From Atkinsonella hypoxylon (Eukaryota; Ascomycota; Sordariomycetes; Hypocreales; Clavicipitaceae), in the NCBI GenBank assembly GCA_000729835.1, contig JFHB01000092.1, positions 1 through 64,000 on the forward strand: a stretch of 64,000 bases of DNA, given 5' to 3'. Positions 21,981-34,244 of the stretch are shown here, one piece after another. A program made the position numbers and the translations under genes. The notes below the pieces were generated by a model. It was not told the DNA's origin and did no database searches. It saw nothing but the letters and a program-made list of their open reading frames with translations. How positions within the stretch are numbered: the stretch's first letter is position 1; each line of letters starts with the position of its first letter.

Positions 21981-23097
21981 ATGGGCGGGGATTTCTCGGC
22001 CAGGGATTTTGCGCTTGGCATCGCTGCCGGTGGCGTCATCACCGTCGTGCTACTCTCCGTCAGCGCATTCATCTTCCTCCGGTCCAGCGAGAAATGCAGC
22101 CTCGGGCACTGGACATTGAATGTCAGGACACCACTGCCATCTATGTGGATGAACCTAGGCTACTGGTAAGCCGAATCCCCCTCCACCCTGTGCGTGAAGT
22201 CTAGATAGACAAACGGCCCATTAATCCAACTGTATCCCGATCACAAGGCAAACGTACGACGGAAAGCCCATCATCCACTTCGACGAAGCCGCCCGCGCTC
22301 TGCTGGAGAGAGTTGTAGACGAGGCAGGCCTTCTCGTTGAAAATAGCAACGAGTCGGTCGCGGTACTCGACCTCGGCTTCGGCTGCGGTGACCAGACGAC
22401 TGCGCTGACAGAAATGATTCAAGCGCAGAGTCGTCCACATTTCAAGTACGTCGGCCTCAGCTTGGATGCATCGCAGGTGGAAACGGCGCAGAGAACCCTT
22501 GACAGATCGCTGAATCGCAATGCCGCGCGTGCCGATCGGTTCACTCGAGATTCAATCAAGCTGTTCTGCGCGAATGCCGCCAGGCCCGAGACCTGGAGCG
22601 GTGCCATTCGCACATCTGTGGACAGGTTACGGGACGAAGTCTTTTCCCAACGATGGATGCTTGCACTGGACTGTCTATATCACTTCTCGCCCTCGCGGAG
22701 GCCGGCTTTCAAATTAGCTGCGGAGACGCTGGGCGCTGAAATCATGGCATTTGACCTGCTCCTCAACGAGAAGGCTCCGTGGTGGGAAGTGGTGCTTGCG
22801 AGGGGCGTGGGATTGCTCATGAGTTGTCCGCTGTACACTTTCTTGACGGAGGAGGAGTACAGGAGGCAGCTGGTGGAGTGTGGGTATGACGAGGAACGCA
22901 TTACGATCCACGAGATCTCGGATCACGTCTTTGAGGGCGTGTCGGGCTTTTTGAGGAGGCAGGAGTCTGCGCTGGCTCAGTATGGGATTGGAATAGGGGG
23001 CTTCAAGTTGGCTGGGAGGTTGTTTGAGTGGTTTGATCGGACGAGGGTTGTGAAGGCTGTGATTGTGGTGGCGCGGACAAAGGCGGATCGGACGTGA
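21981..23097 (+). CDS. Membrane-anchored SAM-dependent methyltransferase
   Basis: Exons 21981-22165 and 22248-23097 (intron 22166-22247) give 344 aa. Residues 10-33 (FALGIAAGGVITVVLLSVSA...) form a single N-terminal transmembrane anchor. The class I methyltransferase fold follows, with motif I VLDLGFGCGDQT near 101-112, YVGLSLDASQVETA as motif II, and WMLALDCLYHFSPSRR as motif IV. It resembles fungal methyltransferases of the Erg6/type-11 group, probably acting on a lipophilic substrate at the ER membrane. Substrate and pathway are unknown, and no neighbouring biosynthetic core gene is seen. Confidence 0.8.
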
Positions 23098-24782
23098 GTG
23101 GTGGGCGATGGCAGGTTGTTTGCGTCTGTCAAAGTACCATGTTAAGATGAGAAAGGTGCCCTACATGACGAAGATGCAGTAGGTGTCCCTGCTGTAGACC
23201 ACGAGAACGTGTTTCCTTGACACTTATATGGGACAACCTGCATCTTGTGTCTGGCGCCGAAGCAAGACCATAGTTCGAGTGCGCGGGACCCGAGAAGAAA
23301 CGATGGAAGCTCAAGAGGCTATGTGGGCAGTCAAATGGCATGATTGCAGAATTACTGAAACAGTCTCAGTTATAGTTAGCAAGTCAGCGGACATTGACGT
23401 ATTGTTCTGTTACTAATTGAATGAAATATGACATAGCCAGCTGGAGAAGCATGCCGCAGATCCTGCAGCGGTCTTCCAAGCTTCAACCTTGTCTTTGAAT
23501 AGCCATGAGAAACGAGCTATGAGGGAACCGACTTCTCTATCTGTGTCCCATGTGAATATATATTCGCTTAACCAACTCACCACCACGGAGTAGTCACGTC
23601 GTCAATGGCTACAACACCATAAAAGCCCAACTGCACCAACCTATCCCACCAGGTAGACATGGTTTGACCCACGTATTGGCCGAAGCAAACATTTTCCGTC
23701 ATGTTCTATACCCGACGCGTGCAGGCCTCTACCGATGCTGCACGATGGGACGAACTCAAGCGGCTTTAAGCCCAAGGACGCTTCCCAGCCCCAGCTTGCG
23801 ACGGCGCCATCAGCAAACAACGTCGCTAGACTTCGCATATCGTTTGCGCCGTAAATGCAGCGTACTTTATCGTCTTCAGCGGACGTCCTTCTTTCGTGGA
23901 TCACTGCAAGCCGAGCTCGTGATAGGTTCAACAGATGTTATGGGTGCGATTTCAAAATGGCGCATTAAGCTTTGCGGCCAGACATGAACTAACTAACTAC
24001 TCCGTACCCAGCCACTTGATTTAACGAAAGCCAACAATGCTCGCTGGCGGGTACCTGAGCCTAATAAGGATATCTCCCTAGAAACCGCTGGGATGGATCG
24101 TCCGTGATGCACGGCATTGACTGGCATCCGTCGACGTCCCTTAATTACGCTCCACTACTTGCCGCTAGTGCTTGTATCGGGCTGCAATGGCGCGGCCAGC
24201 CTGCGTTGTGGCTTGTTTTAAGAATATCACCGAGCAGCGCCGCATTTCTAGCCCGATCAGATTGGAAATTGCATGTAAAGCGACTGGTTGTGCAATCTGA
24301 CAATAACACAACCTATGACATCTCACTGAGAGGCTGGGAAAGGGACGATGGCTCACTCATCATGGTTGGTACCTAGTGCAGATTGAACAGTTTGTATTTG
24401 TGAGATCAAGATCTCCGGATTGATGAATCTTGAATCTCTACGGGACAGCATCGAGACTATTCCTAACCTTTGAGCACAGTGACTCCGGGCCAGCAGTTAT
24501 ATCGCAAAGAGATGGTTAGGAACGACACTGTCGCGAGGCGACTACTTGGACTGCAGTCCCACAGCCTTTGCCAAGTGGAGCAAAGTTAATGCGAGACTGA
24601 GCCATGATATGAAGCCATTGTCGCCGATTCAAATGCGGTACATCGTTGAAATATTTAAAGAAGATCCTTTCCCATCATAGAAGGTATGGTATTGTCCAAA
24701 GTGTATACAAGGACATCCTTCAGCACGTCTGGCTCTTCTTGTGACGACGAGTCAGCACATTGTCTGACCTTATTCTTCCAGC
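23098..24782. other. Gene-poor stretch
   Basis: No supported gene in about 1.7 kb. It contains a TACTCCGTA word at 23998-24006. The final few hundred bases are presumably the glucanase promoter. Confidence 0.4.
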
Positions 24783-26138
24783 ATGGGCATCCTCATTGTG
24801 CTCACCACTCTCCTAGGAGCAACATGTGCTACTCCTTCGTCCCCTTTCCCCAGAGACGACTCGGATCTCTTCACCTTAGCACGTGCGGGTGGAGTGTCCG
24901 ACATCGTCATCACCGAGGACAATACCCTCAACGGCACCTACCATAGTGACGAATCAAGAATTGTGGCTAGAGACGTCCCCATGACACCAGCTGCCATGCA
25001 AATGCCCTTTGAGTTCATCAACAACTTCAGTGGTGGACAGGTGAAAGCCTATATCCAGGGGCTCGACCCCGATGAGAAAGTCGTCTTCATCCAATCAGAT
25101 GGAAGTCTGTTCTATCCCAGCTCTGGAGGATCAACCACGCCCGTCGAGATTGACAACAGCAAAATCGCCATCACGCTTCCCGGGAGAGGGCAGAAGTTCA
25201 GAGTCGGCCTACCGATTCCGATCCACTCTGGCCGCGTCTACTTCTCTGAGGGCGAACTCAAGTTCTTCATGGTTAAAGCTGGGCCTGGGGATGGGCTAGT
25301 CCAGCCCTCCGTTGCGAATCCGTCCGACCCAAGCTCCGAGACCAACTGGGGCTTCGTCGAATTCACAACCACCAAAGACGGTACCATCTATGCGAACATA
25401 AGTTATGTTGACTTTATCGGCATGATTCTAAGCATGTCTCTTAGCGCCAAGGATAGTTTTGCAACTCAGTTGACCAAAGGTCTCAATAGCGACGCCGTTT
25501 CGACTGTCTGCAATGGTTTGCTGAGCCAATCCAAAGCAGACGGGCGTAATTGGGGAGCTTTGTGCGTAACCAATCGTGCTGGCAAAGTAATTCGCGTTCT
25601 GTCGCCTAATATATATGCTGTTATGAAGCCCGATGACTTCAGAGACTATTGGCAGGGGTATGTCGACAAGGTATGGAAGGAGTACAGCAACAAGCCTCTG
25701 ACCATCGATACTCAAGGCCCGGCAGGCAAGATCAATTGCCGCGTCAGCGGGAATCAAATGAATTGTGATGGCGACAACAGGGCATACGACAAGCCCGCAG
25801 CCAAGGACATCTGGGGATGTGACGCTGGACCCTTCGGAAAGAAGGACGGTGACAATGGGGTTCACTTAGCAGTCATCGCACGGCTTTGCGCAGCTTTTGT
25901 CCGATCTACCTTGCTTATTGCAGGAGGTGATGTTCAGCCGAAAGTTCCTCAGACGAGCTACTATAAGACGGAACCAACGAATCACTATAGTCGACTGGTC
26001 CACAAGCAGGAAGTCGATGGCAAAGGATATGCCTTTGCATATGACGATGTGAACCCTGATGGAGAGAATGCCTCTGGTGTCGTCGTTTCGGGACGTCCTG
26101 ACACATTGAAGATCTACTTTGGCGCACCACCACAATGA
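24783..26138 (+). CDS. Secreted GH64-family beta-1,3-glucanase
   Basis: Single exon, 451 aa. MGILIVLTTLLGATCA is a signal peptide. The mature protein shows the GH64/thaumatin-like laminaripentaose-producing glucanase pattern: INNFSGGQVKAYIQGLD, GRVYFSEGELKFF, NWGFVEFTTTKDG and ISYVDFIGM, the latter two carrying the expected catalytic Glu and Asp pair about 17 residues apart. RDYWQGYVDKVWKEY, WGCDAGPFG and YAFAYDDVNPDG follow. These enzymes cleave beta-1,3-glucan, either in the fungus's own wall or in prey or plant callose. The start is the only ATG preceding the signal peptide. It stands alone between gene-poor stretches. Confidence 0.85.
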   Translation: MGILIVLTTLLGATCATPSSPFPRDDSDLFTLARAGGVSDIVITEDNTLNGTYHSDESRIVARDVPMTPAAMQMPFEFINNFSGGQVKAYIQGLDPDEKVVFIQSDGSLFYPSSGGSTTPVEIDNSKIAITLPGRGQKFRVGLPIPIHSGRVYFSEGELKFFMVKAGPGDGLVQPSVANPSDPSSETNWGFVEFTTTKDGTIYANISYVDFIGMILSMSLSAKDSFATQLTKGLNSDAVSTVCNGLLSQSKADGRNWGALCVTNRAGKVIRVLSPNIYAVMKPDDFRDYWQGYVDKVWKEYSNKPLTIDTQGPAGKINCRVSGNQMNCDGDNRAYDKPAAKDIWGCDAGPFGKKDGDNGVHLAVIARLCAAFVRSTLLIAGGDVQPKVPQTSYYKTEPTNHYSRLVHKQEVDGKGYAFAYDDVNPDGENASGVVVSGRPDTLKIYFGAPPQ

Positions 26139-28118
26139 ATTGTTGTAATATCTGGTTAACTCTCGTACAAAATGACAGAATATCGACACATATGGGATTG
26201 AAATACACGTCAAGCAAGACCGGGGCGAGATGTATAACATCAATATTGTTTAATCGTGAGGCTAAAAGACATGTCGTCTGAGATATGAGTGATATCGTTT
26301 GAGGGTAGAAGATAGTGAAAATAAAATACTCTTTACCTGAAGTGTTTCTTCTAGTCTTGACATGCCTGAGTGGATTCTAATGAGTGCGAAAGGGCCCTGA
26401 TCTGAGAAGATGGCAACGCTCATACATGGATCACTTTGACCCATCCAGGCTTCGAGTAGTAGTACTTTTTGCAAACCTTGGCCGACTAGTGCGATCGTGA
26501 GGGTAAATAGATCATGTACATTGTGACATAATCTCGACGGTCAGGTGCTACGTTTCTTTGCAGAAAGCAGCGGCATATGGTTTGAAGCAAGAAGGAAGAC
26601 CTTTCGCAAATGGCGATGAAACCGTCTAGCCGCACGAAATACAAAGGGATATAGATGATCTACCGACTAAGCCATTGTCGAAAATATCCTTTGCAACTTA
26701 TTCGAGCATCAAGAATTCGAGCGTCAGAAATGCTGAATATGAAGCAACCAGCTTTTGCGTATTAGCATACATCAAGATATAGATTAATTGGGTTAGGAGG
26801 TATAGAATCGGGAGATAAAGAATTTACGGGGCAGTCAGATCGGTAGTTAAACGCAAGTCGAAGCACATCCGGCGGACGCGGCCCCAAGATTGAGTGGAAG
26901 TCATGCATACAGCGACCAGACACTGATGGTGAGAATGATGCGGTCTCTGCAGGCGAGAAGTTTGCCATGGTGATGCCAACAGAGGAGCCTACAGAGTATT
27001 TTGTTGTGCCATACTATCGATACAGCGGGTGGGCATTGTGGTGATTGTACATGTTGGTGCCTAAGGCAGGAGGAGACCGGCTGAGAGCGTCTGAGAGCGT
27101 AGCAACGTCACGTGCGAGAACCGATGCTCATAATATTGCCAAGGCGGGAAGGGATGCACAAGCGCCATTCCCGATGCTTTTTATGACGAATTCCCGTGCC
27201 CAGTGTAGGAGCGATAATGAGCGAGACTTTGACGATGACGGCATGGACGGGTGCGAGACCTAATCTTGATGGTACGAGCGCTCCACAGGCCTTGTGGGGT
27301 CTACAATCGTTGTTACCTTCAGTTTACTTTACACATCTACATGACAGGGGTAAAAGAGCCAATCAAAGATCAGTTACTATGCAGCTAATCTCGGTCAAGG
27401 TACGCCGTATCTGGCGTATTATCAAATAAAGTCATAGAGCAAGGTATAGCAAAGTTACCAGGCTGGTGTTTGGAGTGTGCACTAGGGCCCACTGTAGGTA
27501 CTGGGTAGGTAGCTGTTGATCCTTATTTCTACTCCGTACTTCCGTAGGGGACCTAGAAACCTGAAGCATCATATAAATAGACAGGTATGCTGGTATTCAA
27601 GGTACAGGCATTGTGATCAACACCTATCTTAGGTGTCTACTTGTCCCTGTCCGTATCTAGACTAATACGATCCCCCCTCCCTACCCGCCACATGCGCGGG
27701 TCATTGGAGATGCATGGTGTGTCTGTCTGGTCTGCAGAGTCGAGTCTGGTGGCCACAGTGCTTGAGAACTGCCATTTCTAGCGAGCCGTTGGCCCATCAA
27801 CCTTCACTCCAGGGACCTGAGTAGCGCCAAATGACTCTCAGGAACTACCCGGCTAGCGGGATCGACTGCAGCTAGAACGCATCTAGCCTGCATGAAGACG
27901 GAGAAAGACGCGCAAGACGTTGTGTTGATAGTTTGAACTCTGATGCCTGTTGCTACTCCGTTTGTTTGTCCGTCTTTCATCTGGTCTTGTCGCAGCAGAC
28001 GCCAGTCTGGTCGAGTGGCTTTGTTTGCGTTTGGAGCATGTGTCCGGTGCACCAATTCTGTCGCACGATCAAGTCTGGCAGGAGGTCGACCGACTCATAA
28101 TCAGGCTGGTTCGTCCAA

Positions 28119-28227
28119 TGGGTTTTGGGTTTTGGGGTTTGGGGTTTGGGTTTTGGGTCTTCAGTCTTGGGTCTTGCGTCTTGGGTCTTAGGTCTTGGGT
28201 CTTGGGTCTTGGGTCTTGGGTCTTGGC
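28119..28227. repeat. G-rich heptamer array (TCTTGGG/TTTTGGG)
   Basis: A proximal block of ttttggg/tttgggg units grades into about a dozen tcttggg units, one reading tcttagg. All G-runs are on the plus strand, giving G-quadruplex potential and a telomere-like look, but the unit is not the fungal TTAGGG repeat. Confidence 0.85.
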
Positions 28228-29160
28228 TGGGGCACCCTTGACGAGCCAGCAACGCTGGCTTCCATCCCATTTTTCTGTCGTGTTATGCATCAAGTGTGTC
28301 GCTACGAGGCTCTCACAGCCACTGATCCAATTTATTCCCACATGTCGCCCTACCTACATATACTCCGTATTAATGCGACAAAGGCACGACATCACAAAGG
28401 AACGAGAGTAACACACGCGCACGGGCACAGTCCGTTGTGGTAATACTTACCGTACGCAGCATTCGCTAAGACTTTGTGTCATCCCTGGCAACGGACTTTT
28501 GACTGTTTCGCCAAGACACATCCCTGGAAGCCATCACGTTGTACCGAGTGCCAAGTACCGAGTACATACAACCAATACATGGCGGCAATTTAACCGGCTC
28601 GCGACGAGCCCCTTTGGCCGCTTAAAACCACAAACGAACACAATTGATGAAGCATCAATATTGGTAAAATCACGTCGCGAGCTAGGGAACCGAAGGCTCT
28701 AAAATGCCGCATACCCTTCTTACAGTTTAATTTTCATCCAGCGACTGTACATGTTGCAGCCCATACGGAGTAGAGGACATTGAATACAATCCACCTCTCG
28801 ACGACCCGACTTATGTGTCGCCACATGGTACATATCTCAGTCGGTACCTAAGGAGTGGGCAGGTAATATTCTCTACCCTTATTTCAGAATACCGGGTGCT
28901 GCTGCTAGCCACGTTCCAGATTTATCACCCTGCATCTGGCATCTTGGCGGCAAGTCTGCTTCTATTTTCTCTGTACTTGGTACCTCGTATTGCCCTGGAA
29001 TGTGTGTGAAAGCTCCCAGTCACGCCTCTGACCTCCCGCCTGCGCTCCACCTTCTTCACACGCAAGCCAATGCCACGGATTCATTATATCGATATGCCGG
29101 TTCATGATCCCTGTTTGTCTTTCCTCAAAAGAACCGCAGACTTCATAATGTAAATATCAG

Positions 29161-29290
29161 TCGAACCTTCTTCCTTGCACCCCCAGTCCCTTCTTTCTCC
29201 CTACTCTCCTTCCTTACCTTCTTTCCTTCTCTCCTTCCCTCTCCCAGCCCCTTCCCGCCACCCGTGCCTTTCCCAACCAACGGCCGCGTT
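29161..29290 (+). promoter_or_regulatory. Pyrimidine-rich promoter/leader of the BAR gene
   Basis: A long CT-rich tract (tccttcctta, tctccttccctctccc and similar) typical of strong filamentous-fungal core promoters and 5' leaders, 200-330 bp before the BAR start codon. Confidence 0.5.
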
Positions 29291-29490
29291 ATCCAATTCA
29301 TTCATTTGTCCAAGTCGATTAATATTTGGGTGGCCACATCTTCTCTTGTTCAGATTCGATCCTTCTATCGCCCATCCGCCCCCTCTTCCAAACCACCTGG
29401 TGTGGTTTGATTGTAAAAAGCGCTTGTCTGTCGGAAATTTTTGACCGCTCTACAACCATCACGCAGCGTCCATTTCATCCGAAGAAAAAA

Positions 29491-30840
29491 ATGGCATTCA
29501 TAAAGAAAATAGACAGAGCCGTCCAATGGGCGGGGGAAAAGATGGGATCCGAGGCCAAAACCACACATTCAGAGGAATTTCAGAGGCTAGAGGCTGAGAT
29601 GAACATTCGCCAAGAGGGTGCGTTCGAATTTGTCTTCGAATACAAGTAGCGTGACAAGGTGAACTAACTGGCGTCAGGCATGGAAAACCTTCAAAAGGCA
29701 AACAGTGTATATACCAAATGGGTCTCTCGCCGTGGTGATACTTCTGAAGACAAAAACCGAAGTCCCCCAGCTGCGCTTTTGGGTCGCACCATGGTTGCTC
29801 ATGGGAAGGACTTCGATCCCGAGTCAGAGTTCGGAAATGCTCTTGCAACCATTGGCCGTGCCAATGAACGCATCGCAAACCTTCATAGCAACTTTGCAGA
29901 AGATGTCAACGCAAATTGGGTACATCACGTTGACCGAAATGTCACAATGATGAAAGAATACCAGGTATGAGGCACCTACCCGATCATGAACTGAATGACC
30001 AAAGCATGTTGATGTTTCATTGCACAGACCGCTCGTAAGAAACTGGAGAGTCGACGTCTAGCCTACGACGCAAGTGTTGCCAAAATGCACAAGGCAAAAC
30101 GAGATGATTATCGAGTCGAGGAAGAAATGCGCATCAGCAAGACAAAATTTGATGACTCTAGTGAGGATGTAATGCGACGTATGCAAGACATCCAAGACTC
30201 GGAAGCCGAATCAATTGTAGCACTGAATGCCTTCCTAGAGGCTCAGCTTAATTACCACGAGAGAGCCGCAGAAGAACTTCGGCGAGTCCGTCAATCATTG
30301 GCAGATGGAAGTCGGTCAGAGTCGCCTTCGCGCGATGAACTTCCACTGCCTAGACCGCGTTCAAACACTTCGAGATCATGGCAAGAGTCGCGACACGCGG
30401 CGTCTGAGCGAACCAGCCCGCCCTCAGAAAGACTTCCCGTGCGTCGCTTAGGAAGTTCTCATGTATCACCGCCACCGTCTCTTCCTGCACCCTCCGAGTC
30501 CTCTCGCCCACTGCTCCCTCGGACATCAACAACCAGCATCAGAACTCCAATTGCATCCGCTGGTAACAGAGTGTCGTCCTTGAACAGAGCTGTAACGGAT
30601 GCGCGGGGCCATGCCAATGGTGCAGACGACGCTTTTCAAGACGATGATTCCGTTGGAAGTGGCGATGGGAGCGCTGGATGGGGAAATCGTAGCGCGAGTT
30701 CTGCCACTAGCTACGACAGCCTTTATCGAGTTCCAAGTGGCCATGAACTCAAGAAGGCACCTCCCCCACCACCGCCGGTAAACAGGGCCAAGAAACCACC
30801 GCCGCCCGTACCAGCTCGCCGGTCTCATTTAAATCAGTGA
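29491..30840 (+). CDS. BAR-domain protein with proline-rich tail
   Basis: Exons 29491-29617, 29678-29964 and 30028-30840 give 408 aa. Residues 1 to about 270 form a predicted N-BAR helical bundle: an amphipathic start (MAFIKKIDRAVQWAGEKMG), SEEFQRLEAEMN, then long charged helices (TARKKLESRRLAYDASVAK; SIVALNAFLEAQLNYHERA). Such domains bind and bend membranes during endocytosis and vesicle traffic. The last 130 residues are Ser/Pro-rich and end in APPPPPPVNRAKKPPPPVP, likely ligands for SH3 domains. There is no SH3 domain of its own, unlike Rvs167. It is cytosolic, peripheral on membranes. Confidence 0.85.
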
Positions 30841-31290
30841 GCAGTACATTATGCTGGTCGCGATGGAAGCCATGTAGAAATTGCGTCGTTTGAAGAACTT
30901 TTTTTTGTCACAGGCTCACGTGGCTCTATAAGAAACGAAACCTCGAGGTTTTGCCGAGTAGAGAAAAATTGATGGTCAGATTGTCACTGTGTTATAATAT
31001 CACATATCTTGAGTCTAAATGTTTGTCTAGTTGATATATGTATATATATATATATATATATAAAGATGTGCCAATTTTCCATGTTTCAGGCCTGACGTGG
31101 GACAATTCTCTCTGACGAAGCGCGAAGCTTGCTACGGGTCACGTGGTAGGACTACGGTGCATTATAGCTTCCCTGAAGCTCAATAGCTACTGTAGTAAGC
31201 AAGCTTTTCAACGCTGCATGTGACGACCTCAGAGAATACGAGACTAGTGCTTTCGTCAGCTTGGTTCTTCTACGTAATTTTACTCCAGCC
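30841..31290. other. Intergenic region with (TA)n tract
   Basis: Spacer between the BAR and cyclin genes. A TA dinucleotide run occupies about 31034-31062, and a CACGTG box lies in gtcacgtggtag near 31139-31147. No other gene is seen. Confidence 0.45.
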
Positions 31291-32441
31291 ATGGCTACCG
31301 AAGATGAGAGATACAGACAATCCAGCCAATTCCGTCTCTGGTCGTTTTCACCTTCTTACCTGCAAGACCTTCGAGACAAGACGAACTCGTTAGCGAAGCA
31401 ACAAATCACACCTTGCCTAGATCCTGTACCTGAGTTTTTGACCCCGGACGAGGAGGCTCGTCTTGTTAAATTCTTCACAATAGAACTGATACGCGCAGCT
31501 CAATTTTGTGAACTACCTACCGAAATACGATCTACGGCTGCTATATTTCTTCGTCGTTTCTACATCACTAATTCGGTGATGACTTATCCCCCGACCGAGC
31601 TTCTCAAAACATCTCTCTTCTTTGGGTGCAAAGCTGAGGGTTATTATATACGGCTAGCAAAACTAGCTGAAAAGTTCCCCAATACCACGAGCGAACAAAT
31701 CCTTGCCGGCGAGTATTTGCTTTGCCAGGGCATACGGTTCGCCTTTGATGTTCGCCACCCCTTCAGGGCATTAGAAGGGGCCATCTTGGAGCTCAGGAAA
31801 CGGCTTCCGGATGACGAACTCCGGATAAACAATGCTCATGCTCGAGCTCGGGATATTCTCAAATTCAGCGCTTTGGTCACGGATGTGTATTTTCATTTTA
31901 CTCCGAGTCAGATTATGCTGGCGTCATTGCTCATGGTTGATTCGGGCTTGGTAGATGTTTTGCTCCCAAGGTCGGCGGAGAATGGCAAAACCATTGGCGA
32001 TAAGGCGCTTGGGGCCCATACAGATGTTTATGAAAAGGTTATGATGACGGTTGAAAGCTGCCGAGCTATGCTTGAGGACGAGCCACCAGAGAGGATGTCT
32101 GAATATTGGGGCACGGTAAGTTTCTTGCTCTTTACCTTTTCACTCTCCAGGCTCGTTTTCCTCCACTCGATTGCCTCATCATGGAAATGTTACTCAACAC
32201 TGTTAATTCCTAGGCCGAAATCGTCAAGTTGATGAAACCACTCCGAAAAAAGTTACAGAAATGTCGAGATCCCGATAGAGCCAATCTGGTCGAATTACAA
32301 AGGGCACGTCGTGAACAAACCTCTTCTAAACCAAGGAAACCCAGCACCACGAGCGACAGCGCCGTGTTTGGGGACGCCGATTCCAGAGACCCCAAGCGTC
32401 GCAAAGTCGCGGATGACGTTTTCGGTTCGACTCTGGGTTGA
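31291..32441 (+). CDS. ccl1: Cyclin H-like TFIIH/CAK subunit
   Basis: Exons 31291-32115 and 32214-32441 (intron 32116-32213, placed between in-frame GT and TAG) give 350 aa. The start is ATG 31291. The N-terminal YRQSSQFRLWSFSPSYLQDLR is the signature of cyclin H/Ccl1. Two cyclin folds follow, with TAAIFLRRFYITNSVMTYPP and FFGCKAEGYYIRL in the first and FSALVTDVYFHFTPSQIMLASLLM in the second. It would activate the Cdk7/Kin28 kinase in the CDK-activating and TFIIH complexes that phosphorylate the RNA polymerase II tail in the nucleus. The tail is basic (KPRKPSTTSD, PKRRKVADD), a likely nuclear localisation signal. Confidence 0.88.
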
Positions 32442-33700
32442 CCAACGACGAACTTTACAAGCTCCTACTTTGAGTACTCGGATAGGCCTTTACTATTCTG
32501 ATTGAATGGTCTGCAGCTTACCCTGAGCTTGTTGACGGCTCTGTATATTGCGATTGGCCTCGCCGGCTACCACCCGCTGAGGAAAGCCCAGCTCTTGAGC
32601 AAATTCACAAATTCGTGGGATTTACCTCAAAGCGTATATCTGCAACTGGCTTACTTTTCAAGCTATTGTATATTTCGAGTAACATTGTGCTTGGGCTAAT
32701 TGATAGACTCAACGAGATGATGATTGGGCTTTTATTCCCAATCTTACCATCATTGTCATTTTTTGAAGGTTCAATGATCTCAGCCGTGGCGGACGATTCA
32801 ATCCAACCCTCCAAGTATTTTTTTTACAACCGAGAATCATCATCGTCATCGCGTATCTTACGAAACTATCTTAGGGTATGGGGGCTATTCAGCCGAGACT
32901 CTAACTCCTCGGGTTCATGAGGGTCGAATTAAATGACAGCTTCGCCCATGTTGCCGGTCAAGAACACGAAGCAAACCAGGTGGTACCGTGCTGAGTGGAG
33001 CTTGGAAGAACCAGTTAGCAGGGAAAGTCATGGATACCGTACTCGAGCATCGTAAAAGCATGTCGAGTTTGCTGACATATCTTGACATATCTCGAAGAGC
33101 CACTGCTGAAATAGGGACAAGAACGGGCTACCTCAAACCCCCAAATTTTTGGCCGTCACTACCAAAACTGTCAATCACATGGACGTCAACGGTCGCTTAG
33201 CCAATCAAGTTAATAGTCGTAGCGCCCTTCACGTTGCACACAAGTGCCCGAGTACTGTAATGGCCAGAACGGCTCATTAGAACAGGAGAATATTTCTTAG
33301 GAGCGCACACGTCCTCTCTAGATAACCTGCCCTCTGCTTGCCATAACTACGAATTCTTGTTGTACCAGTCAGAAGCTAAGCATGATCATCGTCATGGGCA
33401 AAAGGGCGCCCACAGCCGCACTGAGCTTCCCCGAAGTGTAACACTTCGCTTTGACGACCATCGTGGCAGAGAAGGGGAGAGCAGGTGTTGATGCATGGCA
33501 CATCTTACGGCAGCCAAGCGTCTAGATGCAGTTTTTAAGTTGATTTCATGGGGAAGTGCTCTAGGAAGAAATATGTATCTTCATTAGGCAGCTGCTTTGA
33601 ACGACCAGACCCTCGGCACAAGCAACACATCGATCATCATATCTAGCCTTGTAATACGAGCTACATACCTGTCTGGGTATTCTCTGATTCTCCGCTCTTC
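32442..33700. other. Gene-free stretch
   Basis: I see no supported gene or clear repeat. Short open frames show no conserved features. Confidence 0.4.
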
Positions 33701-33717
33701 CGGAACGCACTACAATT

Positions 33718-34244
33718 CAATCAAGGTTGCATCTGCATGCTTAGTCTGCCGTGCAAGACGGGCTTCAGCTTGTGATGGCTTCATAGACTCATACTGGGGC
33801 TTTATTTTCTCCACGACCGGATGCAAAAACCGGGCAGCTCTCTTGTTACCATGTTAGTCTCTTAAACCTTGGCTGCTTTTTTTTTTATCATCGTGCTGGC
33901 GTCTCGTCATGGGTATTATCTGCTAATGGCGTATACACTGAGCCAGTTTGAGTCCCAATGGGTGGTAGTGATCCGGCATACAAGACCGGGACTCAAAGAT
34001 GTTTAAAAATGAGCAGAAGCATCGTGAAGAGGTTTCACGCTTGCGTCACCGATGCAACATTTACCAAGCTGTCTTTGAATCCTCGAGTTGGGCTCTACGT
34101 GACCTGATGGCGTCGATGGCCTCACTTTCAGACATCGCCAGCTCAGATTTGTCCGACGACTTGCCTATTCGTACGACAATGATGGCTACGACGACCTCAC
34201 ATGAAGGGAACTCATCTTGGATGATATTCTACCTGTTAATGTAG
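33718..34244 (+). pseudogene. Possible relic of a zinc-cluster regulator
   Basis: Around 33725-33790 one frame reads KVASACLVCRARRASACDG, close to the first half of a Zn2Cys6 cluster (AC..CR.R...CDG), but no proper second half follows. About 210 bp on, from the ATG at 33999, an 81-codon frame has a heptad-like segment (HREEVSRLRHRCNIYQAVFE) and LMASMASLSDIASSDLSDDL, recalling the linker and coiled coil after such clusters. Stops separate the pieces. The resemblance is weak and by eye only. Confidence 0.3.

Larger units (their letters stand above)
26139..29490. other. Long gene-poor stretch before the BAR gene
   Basis: I find no supported gene in about 3.3 kb. It contains three TACTCCGTA words (27530, 28361, 28764), a short gctgagagcg duplication (about 27080-27100), the G-rich heptamer array at 28119-28227, and a pyrimidine-rich promoter/leader near the end. 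Confidence 0.45.

Noticed and set aside
21981..26138. Secondary-metabolite cluster around the methyltransferase
   Set aside because: No polyketide synthase, peptide synthetase, terpene cyclase or other tailoring gene nearby; the GH64 enzyme is unrelated.
27950..28443. Long frames across the G-rich heptamer array on both strands
   Set aside because: The array lacks stops because of its repeat composition; the translations are low-complexity periodic sequence.
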